This document shows, piece after piece, positions 37,301 to 52,300 of a DNA stretch of 64,000 nt. The notes beneath the pieces were generated by a model, which saw only the letters and a program-made list of their open reading frames with translations, was not told the origin of the DNA and ran no database searches. A program made the position numbers and the translations under genes. Position 1 is the stretch's first letter, and the number at the start of each line of letters is the position of its first letter. This DNA comes from Anthonomus grandis grandis (taxonomy: Eukaryota > Arthropoda > Insecta > Coleoptera > Curculionidae). The stretch is taken from NCBI RefSeq assembly GCF_022605725.1, contig NC_065564.1, positions 1,488,001 to 1,552,000 on the forward strand, read 5' to 3'.

Positions 37301-40300
37301 ACTTCTGGTGGTCAGATCGACTTGATTTTTGTTTAAAAAGATTCTTTGAAGTCTTCTTCAGCTTTCACTAAAAGAATCATGGAAATCCATCCATTAGAAC
37401 CGTCTTTATCCAGGTTTTTATAAATCATGTCCAAGAGAAAAGACAGTCTGAGGTAACTTGGGTCATAACTCCACTTCTGGTGGCCAGATCGACTTGATTT
37501 TTGTTTTAAAAGATTCTTTGAAGTCTTCTTAAGCTTTTAGTAGAAGAATCATGGAAATCCATCCATTAGAACCTTTTTTATCCAGGTTTTTGTAAATGAT
37601 GTCCAAGAAAAAAGGCAGTCTGAGGTAACTTGGGTCATAACTCCACTTCTGGTGGTCAGATCGGGTTAATTTTTGTTTTAAAAGATTCTTTAAAGTGTTC
37701 TTCAGCTTTCACTAAAAGAATCATGGAAATCCATCCATTAGAACCTTTTTTATCCAGGTTTTTGTAAATCGTGTCCAAGGGAAAAGACAGTCTGAGGTAA
37801 CTTGGGTCATAACTCCACTTCTGGTGGTCAGATCGGGTTGATTTTTGTTTAAAAAGATTCTTTGAAGTCTTCTTCAGCTTTCACTAAAAGAATCATGGAA
37901 ATCCATCCATTAGAACCTTTTTTATCCAGGTTTTTGTAAATCGTGTCCAAGGGAAAAGACAGTCTGAGGTAACTTGGGTCATAACTCCACTTCTGGTGGT
38001 CAGATCGGGTTGATTTTTGTTTAAAAAGATTCTTTGAAGTCTTCTTCAGCTTTCACTAAAAGAATCATGGAAATCCATCCATTAGAACCTTTTTTATCCA
38101 GGTTTTTGTAAATCGTGTCCAAGAAAAAAGACAGTCTAAGGTAACTTGGGTCATAACTCCACTTCTGGTGGTCAGATCGACTTGATTTTTGTTTTAAAAG
38201 ATTCTCTGAAGTCTTCTTAAGCTTTCAGTAGAAGAATCATGGAAATCCATCCATTAGAACCGTTTTTATCCAGGTTTTTGTAAATCATGTTCAAGGGCAA
38301 AGACAGTCTGAGGTAACTTGGGTCATAACTCCACTTCTGGTGGTCAGATCGGGTTGATTTTTGTTTTAAAAGATTCTTTGAAGTATTCTTAAGCTTTCGT
38401 TGAAACAATCATGGAAATCCATCCATTAAAACCTTTCTTATCTAGGTTTTTGTAAATCGTGTCCAAGAAAAAAGACAGTCTGAGGTAACTTGAGTCATAA
38501 TTCCACTTCTGGTGGTCAGATCGACTTGATTTTTGTTTTAAAAGATTCTTTGAAGTGTTCTTAAGCTTTCGTTGAAAGAATCATGGAAATCCATCCATTA
38601 GAACCTTTTTTATCCAGGTTTTTTGTAAATCGTGTCCAAGAAAAAAGACAGTCTGAGATAACTTGGGTCATAACTCCACTTCTGGTGGTCAGATCGGGTT
38701 GATTTTTGATTTAAAAGATTCTTTGAAGTCTTCTTCAGCTTTCACTAAAAGAATCGTGGAAATCCATCCATTAGAACCGTTTTTATCCAGGTTTTTGTAA
38801 ATCATGTTCAAGGGCAAAGACAGTCTGAGGTAACTTGGGTCATAACTCCACTCCTGGTGGTCAGATTGGGTTGATTTTTGTTTTAAAAGATTCTTTGAAG
38901 TGTTCTTCAGCTTTCGTTGAAAGAATCATGGAAATCCATCCATTAGAACCTTTTTTATCCAGGTTTTTGTTAATCATGTCCAAGGGAAAAGACAGTCTGA
39001 GGTAACTTGGGCCATAACTCCACTTCTGGTGGTCAGATCGGGTTGATTTTTGTTTAAAAAGATTCTTTGAAGTGTTCTTCAGCTTTCGTTGAAAGAATCA
39101 TGGAAATCCATCCATTAGAACCTTTTTTATCCAGGTTTTTGTAAATCGTGTTCAAGGGCAAAGACAGTCTGAGGTAACTTGGGTCATAACTCCACTCCTG
39201 GTGGTCAGATTGGGTTGATTTTTGTTTTAAAAGATTCTTTGAAGTGTTCTTCAGCTTTCGTTGAAAGAATCATGGAAATCCATCCATTAGAACCTTTTTT
39301 ATCCAGGTTTTTGTAAATCGTGTTCAAGGGCAAAGACAGTCTGAGGTAACTTGGTCAATAACTCCACTTCTGGTGGTCAGATCGGGTTGATTTTTGTTTT
39401 AAAAGATTCTTTGAAGTGTTATTCAGCTTTTATTGAAAGAATCATGAAAATCCATCCATTAGAACCTTTTTTATCCAGGTTTTTCTAAATCATGTTCGAG
39501 GACAAAGACAGTCTGAGGTAACTTGGGTCATAACTCCACTTCTGGTGGTCAGATCGGGTTGATTTTTATTTTAAAAGATTCTTTGAAGTATTCTTAAGCT
39601 TTCGTTGAAACAATCATGGAAATCCATCCATTAAAACCTTTTTTATCCAGGTTTTTGTAAATGATGTCCAAGAAAAAAGGCAGTCTGAGGTAACTTGGGT
39701 CATAACTCCACTTCTGGTGGTCAGATCGGATTGATTTTTGTTTTAAAAGATTCTTTGAAGTCTTCTTCAGCTTTCAGTAGAAGAATCATGGAAATCCATC
39801 CATTAGAACCCTTTTTATCCAGGTTTTTGTAAATCGTGTCCAAGAGAAAAGACAGTCTGAGGTAACTTGGGTCATAACTCCACTTCTGGTGGTCAGATCG
39901 ACTTGATTTTTGTTTTAAAAGATTCTTTGAAGTGTTCTTAAGCTTTTAGTAGAAGAATCATAGAAATCCATCCATTAGAACCTTTTTTATCCAGGTTTTT
40001 GTAAATCATGTTCAAGGGCAAAGACAGTCTGGGGTAACTTGGGTCATAACTCCACTTCTGGTGGTCAGATCGGGTTGATTTTTGATTTAAAAGATTCTTT
40101 GAAGTCTTCTTCAGCTTTCACTAAAAGAATCGTGGAAATCCATCCATTAGAACCGTTTTTATCCAGGTTTTTGTAAATCATGTTCAAGGGCAAAGACAGT
40201 CTGGGGTAACTTGGGTCATAACTCCACTTCTGGTGGTCAGATCGACTTGATTTTTGTTTTGAAAGATTCCTTGAAGTCTTCTTCAGCTTTCAGTAGAAGA

Positions 40301-43300
40301 ATCATGGAAATCCATCCATTAGAACCTTTTTTATCCAGGTTTTTGTAAATCATGTTCAAGGGCAAAGACAGTCTGGGGTAACTTGGGTTATAACTCCACT
40401 TCTGGTGGTCAGATCGACTTGATTTTTGTTTTCAAAGATTCCTTGAAGTCTTCTTAAGCTTTTAGTAGAAGAATCATGGAAATCCATCCATTAGAACCTT
40501 TTTTATCCAGGTTTTTGTAAATCATGTTCAAGGGCAAAGACAGTCTGGGGTAACTTGGGTTATAACTCCACTTCTGGTGGTCAGATCGACTTGATTTTTG
40601 TTTTCAAAGATTCCTTGAAGTCTTCTTAAGCTTTTAGTAGAAGAATCATGGAAATCCATCCATTAGAACCTTTTTTATCCAGGTTTTTGTAAATCGTGTC
40701 CAAGGGAAAAGACAGTCTGAGGTAACTTGGGTCATAACTCCACTTCTGGTGGTCAGATCGACTTGATTTTTGTTTTAAAAGATTCTTTGAAGTCTTCTTA
40801 AGCTTTTAGTAGAAGAATCATGGAAATCCATCCATTAGAACCTTTTTTATCCAGGTTTTTGTAAATGATGTCCAAGAAAAAAGGCAGTCTGAGGTAACTT
40901 GGGTCATAACTCCACTTCTGGTGGTCAGATCGGGTTGATTTTTGTTTTAAAAGATTCTTTAAAGTGTTCTTCAGCTTTCGTTGGAAGAATCATGGAAATC
41001 CATCCCTAATGGATAACCCTTTTTATCCAGGTTTTTGTAAATCGTGTCCAAGAGAAAAGACAGTCTGAGGTAACTTGGGTCATAACTCCACTTCTGGTGG
41101 TCAGATCGGGTTGATTTTTGTTTTAAAAGATTCTTTAAAGTGTTCTTCAGCTTTCACTAAAAGAATCATGGAAATCCATCCATTAGAACCTTTTTTATCC
41201 AGGTTTTTGTAAATCGTGTCCAAGGGAAAAGACAGTCTGAGGTAACTTGGGTCATAACTCCACTTCTGGTGGTCAGATCGGGTTGATTTTTGTTTAAAAA
41301 GATTCTTTGAAGTCTTCTTCAGCTTTCACTAAAAGAATCATGGAAATCCATCCATTAGAACCCTTTTTATCCAGGTTTTTGTAAATCGTGTCCAAGAGAA
41401 AAGACAGTCTGAGGTAACTTGGGTCATAACTCCACTTCTGGTGGTCAGATCGACTTGATTTTTGTTTTAAAAGATTCTTTGAAGTCTTCTTAAGCTTTTA
41501 GTAGAAGAATCATGGAAATCCATCCATTAGAACCTTTTTTATCCAGGTTTTTGTAAATGATGTCCAAGAAAAAAGGCAGTCTGAGGTAACTTGGGTCATA
41601 ACTCCACTTCTGGTGGTCAGATCGGGTTGATTTTTGTTTTGAAAGATTCCTTGAAGTCTTCTTAAGCTTTTAGTAGAAGAATCATGGAAATCCATCCATT
41701 AGAACCTTTTTTATCCAGGTTTTTGTAAATCATGTTCAAGGGCAAAGACAGTCTGAGGTAACTTGGGTTATAACTCCACTTCTGGTGGTCAGATCGACTT
41801 GATTTTTGTTTTGAAAGATTCCTTGAAGTCTTCTTCAGCTTTCAGTAGAAGAATCATGGAAATCCATCCATTAGAACCTTTTTTATCCAGGTTTTTGTAA
41901 ATCATGTTCAAGGGCAAAGACAGTCTGGGGTAACTTGGGTTATAACTCCACTTCTGGTGGTCAGATCGACTTGATTTTTGTTTTGAAAGATTCCTTGAAG
42001 TCTTCTTAAGCTTTTAGTAGAAGAATCATGGAAATCCATCCATTAGAACCTTTTTTATCCAGGTTTTTGTAAATCATGTTCAAGGGCAAAGACAGTCTGG
42101 GGTAACTTGGGTTATAACTCCACTTCTGGTGGTCAGATCGACTTGATTTTTGTTTTGAAAGATTCCTTGAAGTCTTCTTAAGCTTTTAGTAGAAGAATCA
42201 TGGAAATCCATCCATTAGAACCTTTTTTATCCAGGTTTTTGTAAATGATGTCCAAGAAAAAAGATAGTCTGAGGTAACTTGGGTCATAACTCTACTTCTG
42301 GTGGTCAGATCGGGTTGATTTTTGTTTAAAAAGATTCTTTGAAGTGTTCTTAAGCTTTTAGTAGAAGAATCATGGAAATTCATCCATTAGAACCTTTTTT
42401 ATCCAGGTTTTTGTAAATCGTGTCCAAGAGAAAAGACAGTCTGAGGTAACTTGGGTCATAACTCCACTTCTGGTGGTCAGATCGACTTGATTTTTGTTTT
42501 AAAAGATTCTTTGAAGTCTTCTTAAGCTTTTAGTAGAAGAATCATGGAAATCCATCCATTAGAACCTTTTTTATCCAGGTTTTTGTAAATGATGTCCAAG
42601 AAAAAAGGCAGTCTGAGGTAACTTGGGTCATAACTCCACTTCTGGTGGTCAGATCGGGTTGATTTTTGTTTTAAAAGATTCTTTAAAGTGTTCTTCAGCT
42701 TTCACTAAAAGAATCATGGAAATCCATCCATTAGAACCTTTTTTATCCAGGTTTTTGTAAATCGTGTCCAAGGGAAAAGACAGTCTGAGGTAACTTGGGT
42801 CATAACTCCACTTCTGGTGGTCAGATCGGGTTGATTTTTGTTTAAAAAGATTCTTTGAAGTCTTCTTCAGCTTTCACTAAAAGAATCATGGAAATCCATC
42901 CATTAGAACCTTTTTTATCCAGGTTTTTGGAAATCATGTCCAAGAAAAAAGACGGTCTTAGGTAACTTGGGTTATAACTCCACTTCTGGTGGTCAGATCG
43001 GGTTGATTTTTGTTTTAAAAGATTCTTTAAAGTGTTCTTCAGCTTTCGTTGGAAGAATCATGGAAATCCATCCATTAGAACCTTTTTTATCCAGGTTTTT
43101 GTAAATCATGTCCAAGAAAAAAGACAGTCTGAGGTAACTTTGGTCATAACTCCACTTCTGGTGGTCATATCGACTTGATTTTTGTTTTAAAAGATTCTTT
43201 GAAGTCTTCTTAAGCTTTTAGTAGAAGAATCATGGAAATCCATCCATTAGAACCTTTTTTATCCAGGTTTTTGTAAATCGTGTCCAAGGGAAAAGACAGT

Positions 43301-46300
43301 CTGAGGTAACTTGGGTCATAACTCTACTTCTGGTGGTCAGATCGGGTTGATTTTTGTTTAAAAAGATTCTTTGAAGTGTTCTTAAGCTTTTAGTAGAAGA
43401 ATCATGGAAATTCATCCATTAGAACCTTTTTTATCCAGGTTTTTGTAAATCGTGTCCAAGAGAAAAGACAGTCTGAGGTAACTTGGGTCATAACTCCACT
43501 TCTGGTGGTCAGATCGACTTGATTTTTGTTTTAAAAGATTCTTTGAAGTCTTCTTAAGCTTTTAGTAGAAGAATCATGGAAATCCATCCATTAGAACCTT
43601 TTTTATCCAGGTTTTTGTAAATCGTGTCCAAGGGAAAAGACAGTCTGAGGTAACTTGGGTCATAACTCCACTTCTGGTGGTCAGATCGGGTTGATTTTTG
43701 TTTTAAAAGATTCTCTAAAGTGTTCTTCAGCTTTCGTTGGAAGAATCATGGAAATCCATCCATTAGAACCTTTTTTATCCAGGTTTTTGTAAATGATGTC
43801 CAAGAAAAAAGATAGTCTGAGGTAACTTGGGTCATAACTCTACTTCTGGTGGTCAGATCGGGTTGATTTTTGTTTAAAAAGATTCTTTGAAGTGTTCTTA
43901 AGCTTTTAGTAGAAGAATCATGGAAATTCATCCATTAGAACCTTTTTTATCCAGGTTTTTGTAAATCGTGTCCAAGAAAAAAGGCAGTCTGAGGTAACTT
44001 GGGTCATAACTCCACTTCTGGTGGTCAGATCGGGTTGATTTTTGTTTTAAAAGATTCTCTAAAGTGTTCTTCAGCTTTCGTTGGAAGAATCATGGAAATC
44101 CATCCATTAGAACCTTTTTTATCCAGGTTTTTGTAAATGATGTCCAAGAAAAAAGATAGTCTGAGGTAACTTGGGTCATAACTCTACTTCTGGTGGTCAG
44201 ATCGGGTTGATTTTTGTTTAAAAAGATTCTTTGAAGTGTTCTTAAGCTTTTAGTAGAAGAATCATGGAAATCCATCCATTAGAACCTTTTTTATCCAGGT
44301 TTTTGTAAAGCATGTGCAAGAAAAAAGACAGTCTGAGGTAACTTGGGTCATAACTCCACTTCTGGTGGTCAGATTGGGTTGATTTTTGTTTTAAAAGATT
44401 CTTTAAAGTGTTCTTCAGCTTTCGTTGGAAGAATCATGGAAATCCATCCATTAGAACCTTTTTTATCCAGGTTTTTGTAAATCATGTCCAAGAAAAAAGA
44501 CAGTCTGAGGTAACTTTGGTCATAACTCCACTTCTGGTGGTCAGATCGACTTGATTTTTGTTTTAAAAGATTCTTTGAAGTGTTCTTCAGCTTTCAAAAC
44601 TAAAATCAAGCAAATCTGATAAAAAGAACAAAAGTTATGCCACTTTGTATCAAAACTGGTCTCGACTAACAGATTTTCATTCAAGTGTCCCCATAAAGTC
44701 AGTTCTACTCAACCATTTTCAATCATTGATGTCTTCAAAGCTTCAGAATGTTCTTCTAAATCATTCAGTACCAAAATCATGGAAATTGAATGATTAGAAG
44801 TCAAGAAATTCCATTTTGGGTGTTGGGCCTGGTGGTCTCGGAAAGTTGGACCTGTCAGTTGTACCTACAAATATTTGGCTATTACTTGCACAAAACCTCA
44901 AAGTGCCATACATATTCTTAAAGAGGATGAAACCAGCTTCAATTTCATATATCCAACTTTGGTATTCATGCAAAATTCTTGAAACAAACATTGTTTGTTT
45001 GTTATTGTTTTTATGATAATGTAAATATAAACATAACCGAAAAATATTTCGTGTGCGGTTTTATGCGCACAGGCTCCTGACAGTATCTCTCTCTCGCTCT
45101 CTCTTGTGACAGGCTCCGAAACAAGAGGTCAATTCGCGCATGCCCGGCGCCATTAGAGATTCGGGAACTGGTTGCTACAATTGGGGGCAGCTCCCGGAAA
45201 ATCATCCGGGAAATCGGGAAAAGTGGCGATTAATTGTAAAAAATATGTGAAAAGTGTTCTCTGAACCGCGAGCTTCATTTTGATGTAATTTTCGTGGGTG
45301 CGCCCCTGTTTTTTCTATGGAAAAACAGTGAGGTAAGATCGTCGTTTTTTGATCGTTCCTTTGTTCCTGGTTGGAAATTTGTTTTTTCGCAAAAAGTGGG
45401 AAAATTTTTGGGTTGCATAAAATGAAGTACTCGAATCGTGTTCTATGCATCGAGGGCTTCATTTTGACGTATAATTCAATAGGGGGGCTCATTTTTTTTG
45501 TGGAAATTCACGTGAAAAAAATTTCATTTTTCACGGGGGTCGATGACCTCATTTCCATGGCGTCATCGACCACCATTGGGACGGCAAAATGGCCGCCATC
45601 GTTTTTCGGGCCTTATGGGAAATCGATATTACTATCGATATTTATTAAAACGTTTTAAATGGGGTTATTTACGTTTTTTTGAGTTTTATTTAATTTTTTC
45701 ATGAAAACTTCATTAAATCGATAGGATTTTCATTTTTTTTTAAATGACTGTTCCCTCTTTTCCAGACATAACCTCACATATGGCCCCTCTGGGTAGTTAT
45801 GGAGTCCAGAGGAGGTCGAACAGAACAGGGACAGAAGAGGACTCAAGGAAATGCCTCCCGGAGGTAAAAAGAGTACAAGTAAGGACCATTAATTTCTTAT
45901 ATTATGCAATTTGTGCTTATTAATTGGAAATTTGCCAATGCCGCCTCGCAACTTGATATCTTTGCAATTTTTTTTTAAATTTGGCAATATTTACAAAAAA
46001 TACAGGGTTGCATTAAGGTTTTTTTCTTAAATTGACAATGTTTAATTAGTAAATAAATATAATTATGAATGCAATATTGCAAGAAATAATTTTTGTAGAA
46101 TTTAGCAATGTTTTTATAAGGTTTCGCTTCAATTGTTTGTTTCACTATAAACTAATGAAACACTTATTGTACATATTTGCGTACATTTTTAATGTTTTTG
46201 CTTGTTACATGTTTATCTTTCTTTAAAATATATACAGGGTGCTATAAACTGCTTTTCCTTGTATATCTCCTCTCGCTTTGACATCGGTAGTGCTTATTTT

Positions 46301-49300
46301 TGTGCTTTTCTTGTGCTTAAAGTGAGTGTGCATTTATGTGTTTAATATAAATGAAATTGTAAAACAATTGGTGTAATGCCAATTGTTTTCTTTCAATGTA
46401 TATAAGATTAAGTGTGTACACTTTAAGTCTGTAACCGTACAGACAAACTAGTGATCCAAGAAAAAGAAATTTCTATTCTGGACCAGAGGTTCCTTGGATT
46501 AATTTAAAGGATCCACCTACAGACTCTTTGTTTTGTTTCGAGAAGTCACCAGAGGCCACTTCTCGACAACAACAGGGCAGCGGTTTGCAGATGACTGGAC
46601 CACAACAGCCTTTATTTATTTTGTATTTATTGTTTTTATTTATATATATATTGTACTATTGACAATAATAATATGCTTTAAATCTGAAAAATTGAGTTTT
46701 CTTTCCCTAATCATATTGTGTTGGTTAGGGTTCAATAAAGTTTGTTGTTGTTTTATTTTTACCCTCTTCAAGATTTATTGCTCTGTAAAGGAGCCTCAAG
46801 GTTTGTACATTTATTTATTTATTTATTTATTCAGGTTTTTATTAAATTTTGTATTGTTTATTGTTGACACATTTTTTTTGTTCTAAACTAAAAATTAGAG
46901 GCAATTTTCATGAAAATCGATGGAAAATTGAAGAAGTTATTCCACTTTTAACTTACATTTGCTAACAAATTTGGAAAATTTTCTAAAATTTCCTTTAACT
47001 CAAAACCAGTCGGGTTTATGAAAATTTTCATAGATACATTTCTTGTTCTAAATTAAAAGCCCTTTCTCTAGAGTCAACTTTTATGAAAATTGATAGAAAA
47101 TTAGGGAAGTTATCACAGTTTTCACTTACACTCTGTCGAGAACTTAGGCAAATTTTTCAAATTTCACTTTAATTCAAGAGCTATTGGGTTTATGGGAATT
47201 TTTGTAGATATATTTTCCATTTGGAATTGAACACCCTTTATTTTAAGCCAATTTTCATGAAAATCAGTGGAAAATTGGTGAAGTTATTGCAGTTTTTGAC
47301 TCACACCCTGTCAACGACTTTGGTTTTTCCAAATTCTTGTTTGACTCAGAAACCATTGGGTTTATGGAAATTTTTGTGTATACATTTCTTGTTCTAAATT
47401 AAAAACCCTTTCTCTAGAGTCAACTTTCATGAAAATCGATGGAAAATTAGGGAAGTTATCATACTTTTCACTTACACTCTGTCGAGGACTCTTTAAATTT
47501 TCCAAAGTTTCCTTTAACTCAGAAACAGTTGGGTTTATGAAAAATTTTGTAGATATATTTTCCATTTGGAATTAAAAATCCTTTCTTTCAAGCCATTTTT
47601 CATGAAAATCGGTGGAAAATTAAGGAAATTGGTGAAGATTTTCTACTTGACACTTCTACTAATTTGACACTTGTTCCAATTTACCCCACTATCTCTGAAA
47701 TTTTTAATTTTTTAAAAGTTTTTATAGACACACTTTTGGTTCTAAATTAAAAACCCTTTCTTAAAAGCCTACTTTTATGAAAATTGATGGAAAATTAGGA
47801 AAGTTATCACAGTTTTCACTTATACTATGTCGAGGACTCTTCAAATTTTCCAAATTTCACATTGATTCAAAAACTATTGGGTTTTTGGCAATTTTTGTAG
47901 ACACATTTTTTGTTTGGCATTAAAAACCCTTTCTTTAGAGCCAACTTTCATGAAAATCTATGAAAAATTGGGGAAGTTATCACAATTTTCACTTACACAC
48001 TGTCGAGGAGTTTGGGAAATTTCCCAAATTTTGCTTTAATTCAAGAACTATTGGGTTTATGGGAATTTTTGTAGATATATTTTCCATTTGGAATTTAACA
48101 CCCTTTCTTTAAAGCCTATTTTCATCAAAATCTGTGGAAAATTAGGGAAGTTATTGCACTTTTTGATTTTCATTGTGTCGAGAACTGTGGCACATTTTAC
48201 AAAATTACCCTTGACTCGGAAACAGTTGGGTTTATGAACATTTTTGTAGATATACTTTCTATTTGGAATTAAAAACTCTTTCTGTCAATACAATTTCATG
48301 TAAATCTGTGGAAAATTGAGGAAATTATTGCATATTTTGACCGAGACTTGCTTAATCATAGTAAGATTTCTCAAATTTCCTTTAGGTCAAAAACTATTGG
48401 GTTTTTGGGAATTTTTGTAGACACATTTTTTGTTTGGCATTAAAAATCCTTTCTTTAAAGCCCATTTTCATCAAAATCTGTGAAAAATTAGGGAAGTTAT
48501 TGCACTTTTTCATTTTCATTGTGTCGAGAACTGTGGCAACTTTTACAAAAATACCCTTGACTCGGAAACAGTTGGATTTATGAAAATTTTTGTAAATACA
48601 TTCTTTGTTTAGAATCAAATTTTCTTCCCTATGAAGTAACTTTTAGGAAAATTGATGGGAAATTGGGGAAATTATGGCACTTTGTCTTGGAAGCATTTTC
48701 AAATATTTTCATGTTACTTTAGAATTTTCATGTTTTTTCAAAATTTTCATAGATACATTTCTTGTTCTAAATTAAAAACCCTTTCCTTAGAGCCAACTTT
48801 CATGAAAATTGATGGAAAATTAGGGAAGTTATCACACTTTTCACTTACATTCTGTCGAGGACTTTAAATTTTCCAAAGTTTCCTTTAACTCAGAAACAGT
48901 TGGGTTTATGAAAAATTTTGTAGATATATTTTTCATTTGGAATTAAAAACCCTTTCTTTCAAGCCATTTTTCACGAAAATCTGTGAAAAATTAAGGAAAT
49001 TAGCGAAGATTTTCCCTTATTATTTTGACACATCTTCCAATTTGCCTCTTTATCTCTGAAATTGCCCAGTTTTTGCAAATTTTTATAGATACATTTCTCG
49101 TTCTAAATTAAAAACCCTTGCCTTAGAGCCAATTTTCATGAAAATCTGTGAAAAATTGAGAAAGTTACGACCCTTTGTATCTCATTCATCCATAAAAATA
49201 ATTCAAATCCCCCTTTTTCGCCGCCATTTAATCTCCTGACGTCACCATCGTCCCACGTGACCACGATCGGTTCAAACTTCAAATCCGATCCCCTCCACAA

Positions 49301-52300
49301 AATATAGCGCCCTCTCTGTCGCTCTCACGTGTCATGCCCCGAAACAAGTGCCCAGTGCGCATGCTCCGCCATTTTCAAATCGACGTTTTCGATCGCGATT
49401 CGTCGTGAAACTTCGGAAACGACCGTGCATACGATGATGATGTAATCGGTTCCTTCTTTCCGTTAGCTGTGTCGTCACTGGTTGTTAAAAATGGCGGAGG
49501 GCTCCCGGAAAATCATCCAGGAAATCGGGAAAAGTGGGAATTAATTATGGAAAGTGCTTGTAAAGTGTTCTCGAGACCCTGCGCTTCATTTTGACGTAAC
49601 TTTCATGGGTGTGCCCCCGTTTTTTCTATGGAAAAACTGTGAGGTAAGATCCTCGGTCTTTGTTCCCTTTGTCTCAAAGTGGTTTTTTCGCGATAACTGT
49701 TCGAATTTTCGATTTACGTAAAAACCAGTATTTGCATCGTGTTCTATGCATCGAGGGCTTCATTTTGGTGTATATATCGTGGGGGTGCATAAGTTTTTCT
49801 AGCGGGAAATCGTGTGAAAAGATTTTCCCGTTGTAGGGTCGTTCGGGTCGTTTCAATGGCGTCATCGATCGCCATCGGAACGGCAAAATGGCCGCCATCA
49901 TTTTCGGGCCTTATGGGAAATCGATATTGTTATCGATATTTATTGAAATGTTTTAAATGGGGCGGATTTACGTTTTTTTGAGGGTGTTTTTTGGGTTTTA
50001 TTTAATTTTTTTATTGATTTTTCATGAAAATTTTATTAAATCCCTCGAATTTTAATTTTTTTTTTAATTTCCTGCTTCCTTTTAATTGTACGAGTGAAAT
50101 ATACATTTTTATATGCAATTTGAGCTTATTAATTTGAAATTTGCCAATGCTGCTTAATAAAAAAAATAATAAATAAATGAAACTTTGTACATATTTGCAT
50201 ACATTTTTAATGTTTTTAATTGTTATTATGTATATCTTCTCTTTGAAGGTACACAGGGTGCTCTATAGTGCCTTTCGCTTATATATTTTCTCGCTTTGAC
50301 ATCGGTAGTGCTTATTTTTGTGCTTTTCTTGTGCTTATTGTGTAGTGAGTGTGTGTTTATGTGTATAATATCTTATTATATAAATTTTATTGTTTTCTTT
50401 GAATGTATATATAACACTTTAAGTCTGTAATTGTACAGACCAATAGTGCCCTAGGATGAAGCTGTTTATCCATCTCTCAAATGGTGTCGAAGCTGCAGAC
50501 TCTTTGTTTTGTTTCAAGAAGTCACCAGAGGCCACTTCTCGATAGCACAGACTGGACCATATACCTTTGCCTTATTATATAATTAAATTGTTTATTTTGT
50601 ATTTATTTATATATATGTATATATTGTATTATTGACAATAATAACATGCTTTAAATTTGAAAAATTGAGTTTTCTTTCCCTAATCATATTATTGCGGTTA
50701 GGGGTAATAAAGTTTGTTGTTTATGTTTTATTTTTACCCTCTTCAAGATTTATTGCTCTGTAAAGGAGCTTCAAAAGGTTTGTACATTTATTTATTTTAT
50801 TTGTTATTTATTGTATTGTATATTGTAATTCTCTGTTGTTACTGTTTGTTCAAGGGGAACACATTTTCCCATTTTGCTCTGTAACTCTGAAATTGTCCAA
50901 AATTTTTAAATTGTTGTAAAGACATCTTTTGTTCTAAACTCAAAATCCTTTCCATAGAGGCATATTTCATGAAAATCGATGGAAAATTGAAGAAGTTATT
51001 GCAATTTTGACTTTTTTTGGCAAATTTTCCAAAAGTTCCTTTAACTCAGAAACAGTTGGGTTTATGAAAATTTGTGTAGATACATTTTTTGTTTGGAATT
51101 AAAAAATATTTCTTTTAAGACAATTTTCATTAAAATCGGTGGAAAATTGATAAAGTTATTGCAGTTTTTCTCTTGACACCCTTTATAGTTTGTCACATTT
51201 TCACTATTCCCTTTTTTATTCTGGAGTTTTTCAACTTTTCAAAATGTTTATAGATACATTTCTTGTTCTAAATTAAAAACCCTATCCTTAGAGCCAATTT
51301 TTATTAAAATCGGTGGAAAATTAGGAAAGTTATCATACTTTTCACTTACACCCTGTCGAGGACTCTTCATATTTTCCAAAATTTTCTTTGATTCAAAAAC
51401 TATTGGGTTTTTGGGAATTTTTGTAGACTCATTTTTTGTTTGGCATCAAAAATCCTTTCTTTTAAGCCAATTTTCATGAAAATCTGTGGAAAATTAAGGA
51501 AGTTATCATACTTTTCACTTAGACTCTGTCGAGGACTTCAAATTTTTCTTTGATTCAAAAACTATTCAATTTATGAAAATTTCTGTAGATACATTTTTCA
51601 TTAGGAAATAAAAACCCCTTCTTTTAAAGCAATTTTCATGAAAATCGATGGAAAATTGGTAAAATTATTGCAGTTTTTGACTCGCAGCCTGTCAACGACT
51701 TTGGTTTTTCCAAATTCTTCTTTGACTCAAAAACCATTGGGCTTATGGAAATTTTTGTGTATACATTTCTTGTTCTAAATTAAAAACCCCTTCCTTAGAG
51801 GTAATTTTCATGAAGATCAGTGGAAAATTAGGGAAATTATTGCATCTTTTGAGCAAGGCTCTCGGGTAATGATTCCAAGATATTTCAAATTTTCATTAGG
51901 TGAGAACCCATTGGGTTTTTGGCAATTTTTGTTGATACATTTTTTGTTTGGAATCAAAAAACGTTTCTTCTGAGCTAAATTTTGTGAAAATTGATGGAAA
52001 ATTAGGGAAGTTATCACAGTTTTCACTTATACTCTGTCGAGAACTTGGGCAAATTTTTCAAATTTCACTTTAATTCAAGAACTATTTGGTTTATGGAAAT
52101 TTTTGTAGATACATTCTTTGTTTGGAATCAAATATTCCTCCCTATGAAGTAATTTTTAGGAAAATCGATAGGAAATTGGGGAAATTATGGCACTTTGTCT
52201 TGGAAGCATTTTCAAACATTTTCCTTTTACTTTGGAATTTCCTTGTTTTTCAAAATTTTCATAGATACATTTCTTATTCTAAATTGAAAAACCTTTCTTT

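Noticed and set aside
44816..45016. Short opposing open frames at 44.8-45.0 kb and many in 46.5-55.4 kb
   Set aside because: They fall in repeats or module sequence, are not kept between copies, and resemble no protein.
49493..49546. Short open frame starting ATGGCGGAGG in module copies 3 and 4
   Set aside because: It has only about 17-19 codons, copies 1 and 2 lack the ATG, and the Kozak-like AAAATGGCGG is explained as a YY1-type motif. Kept only as part of the module.
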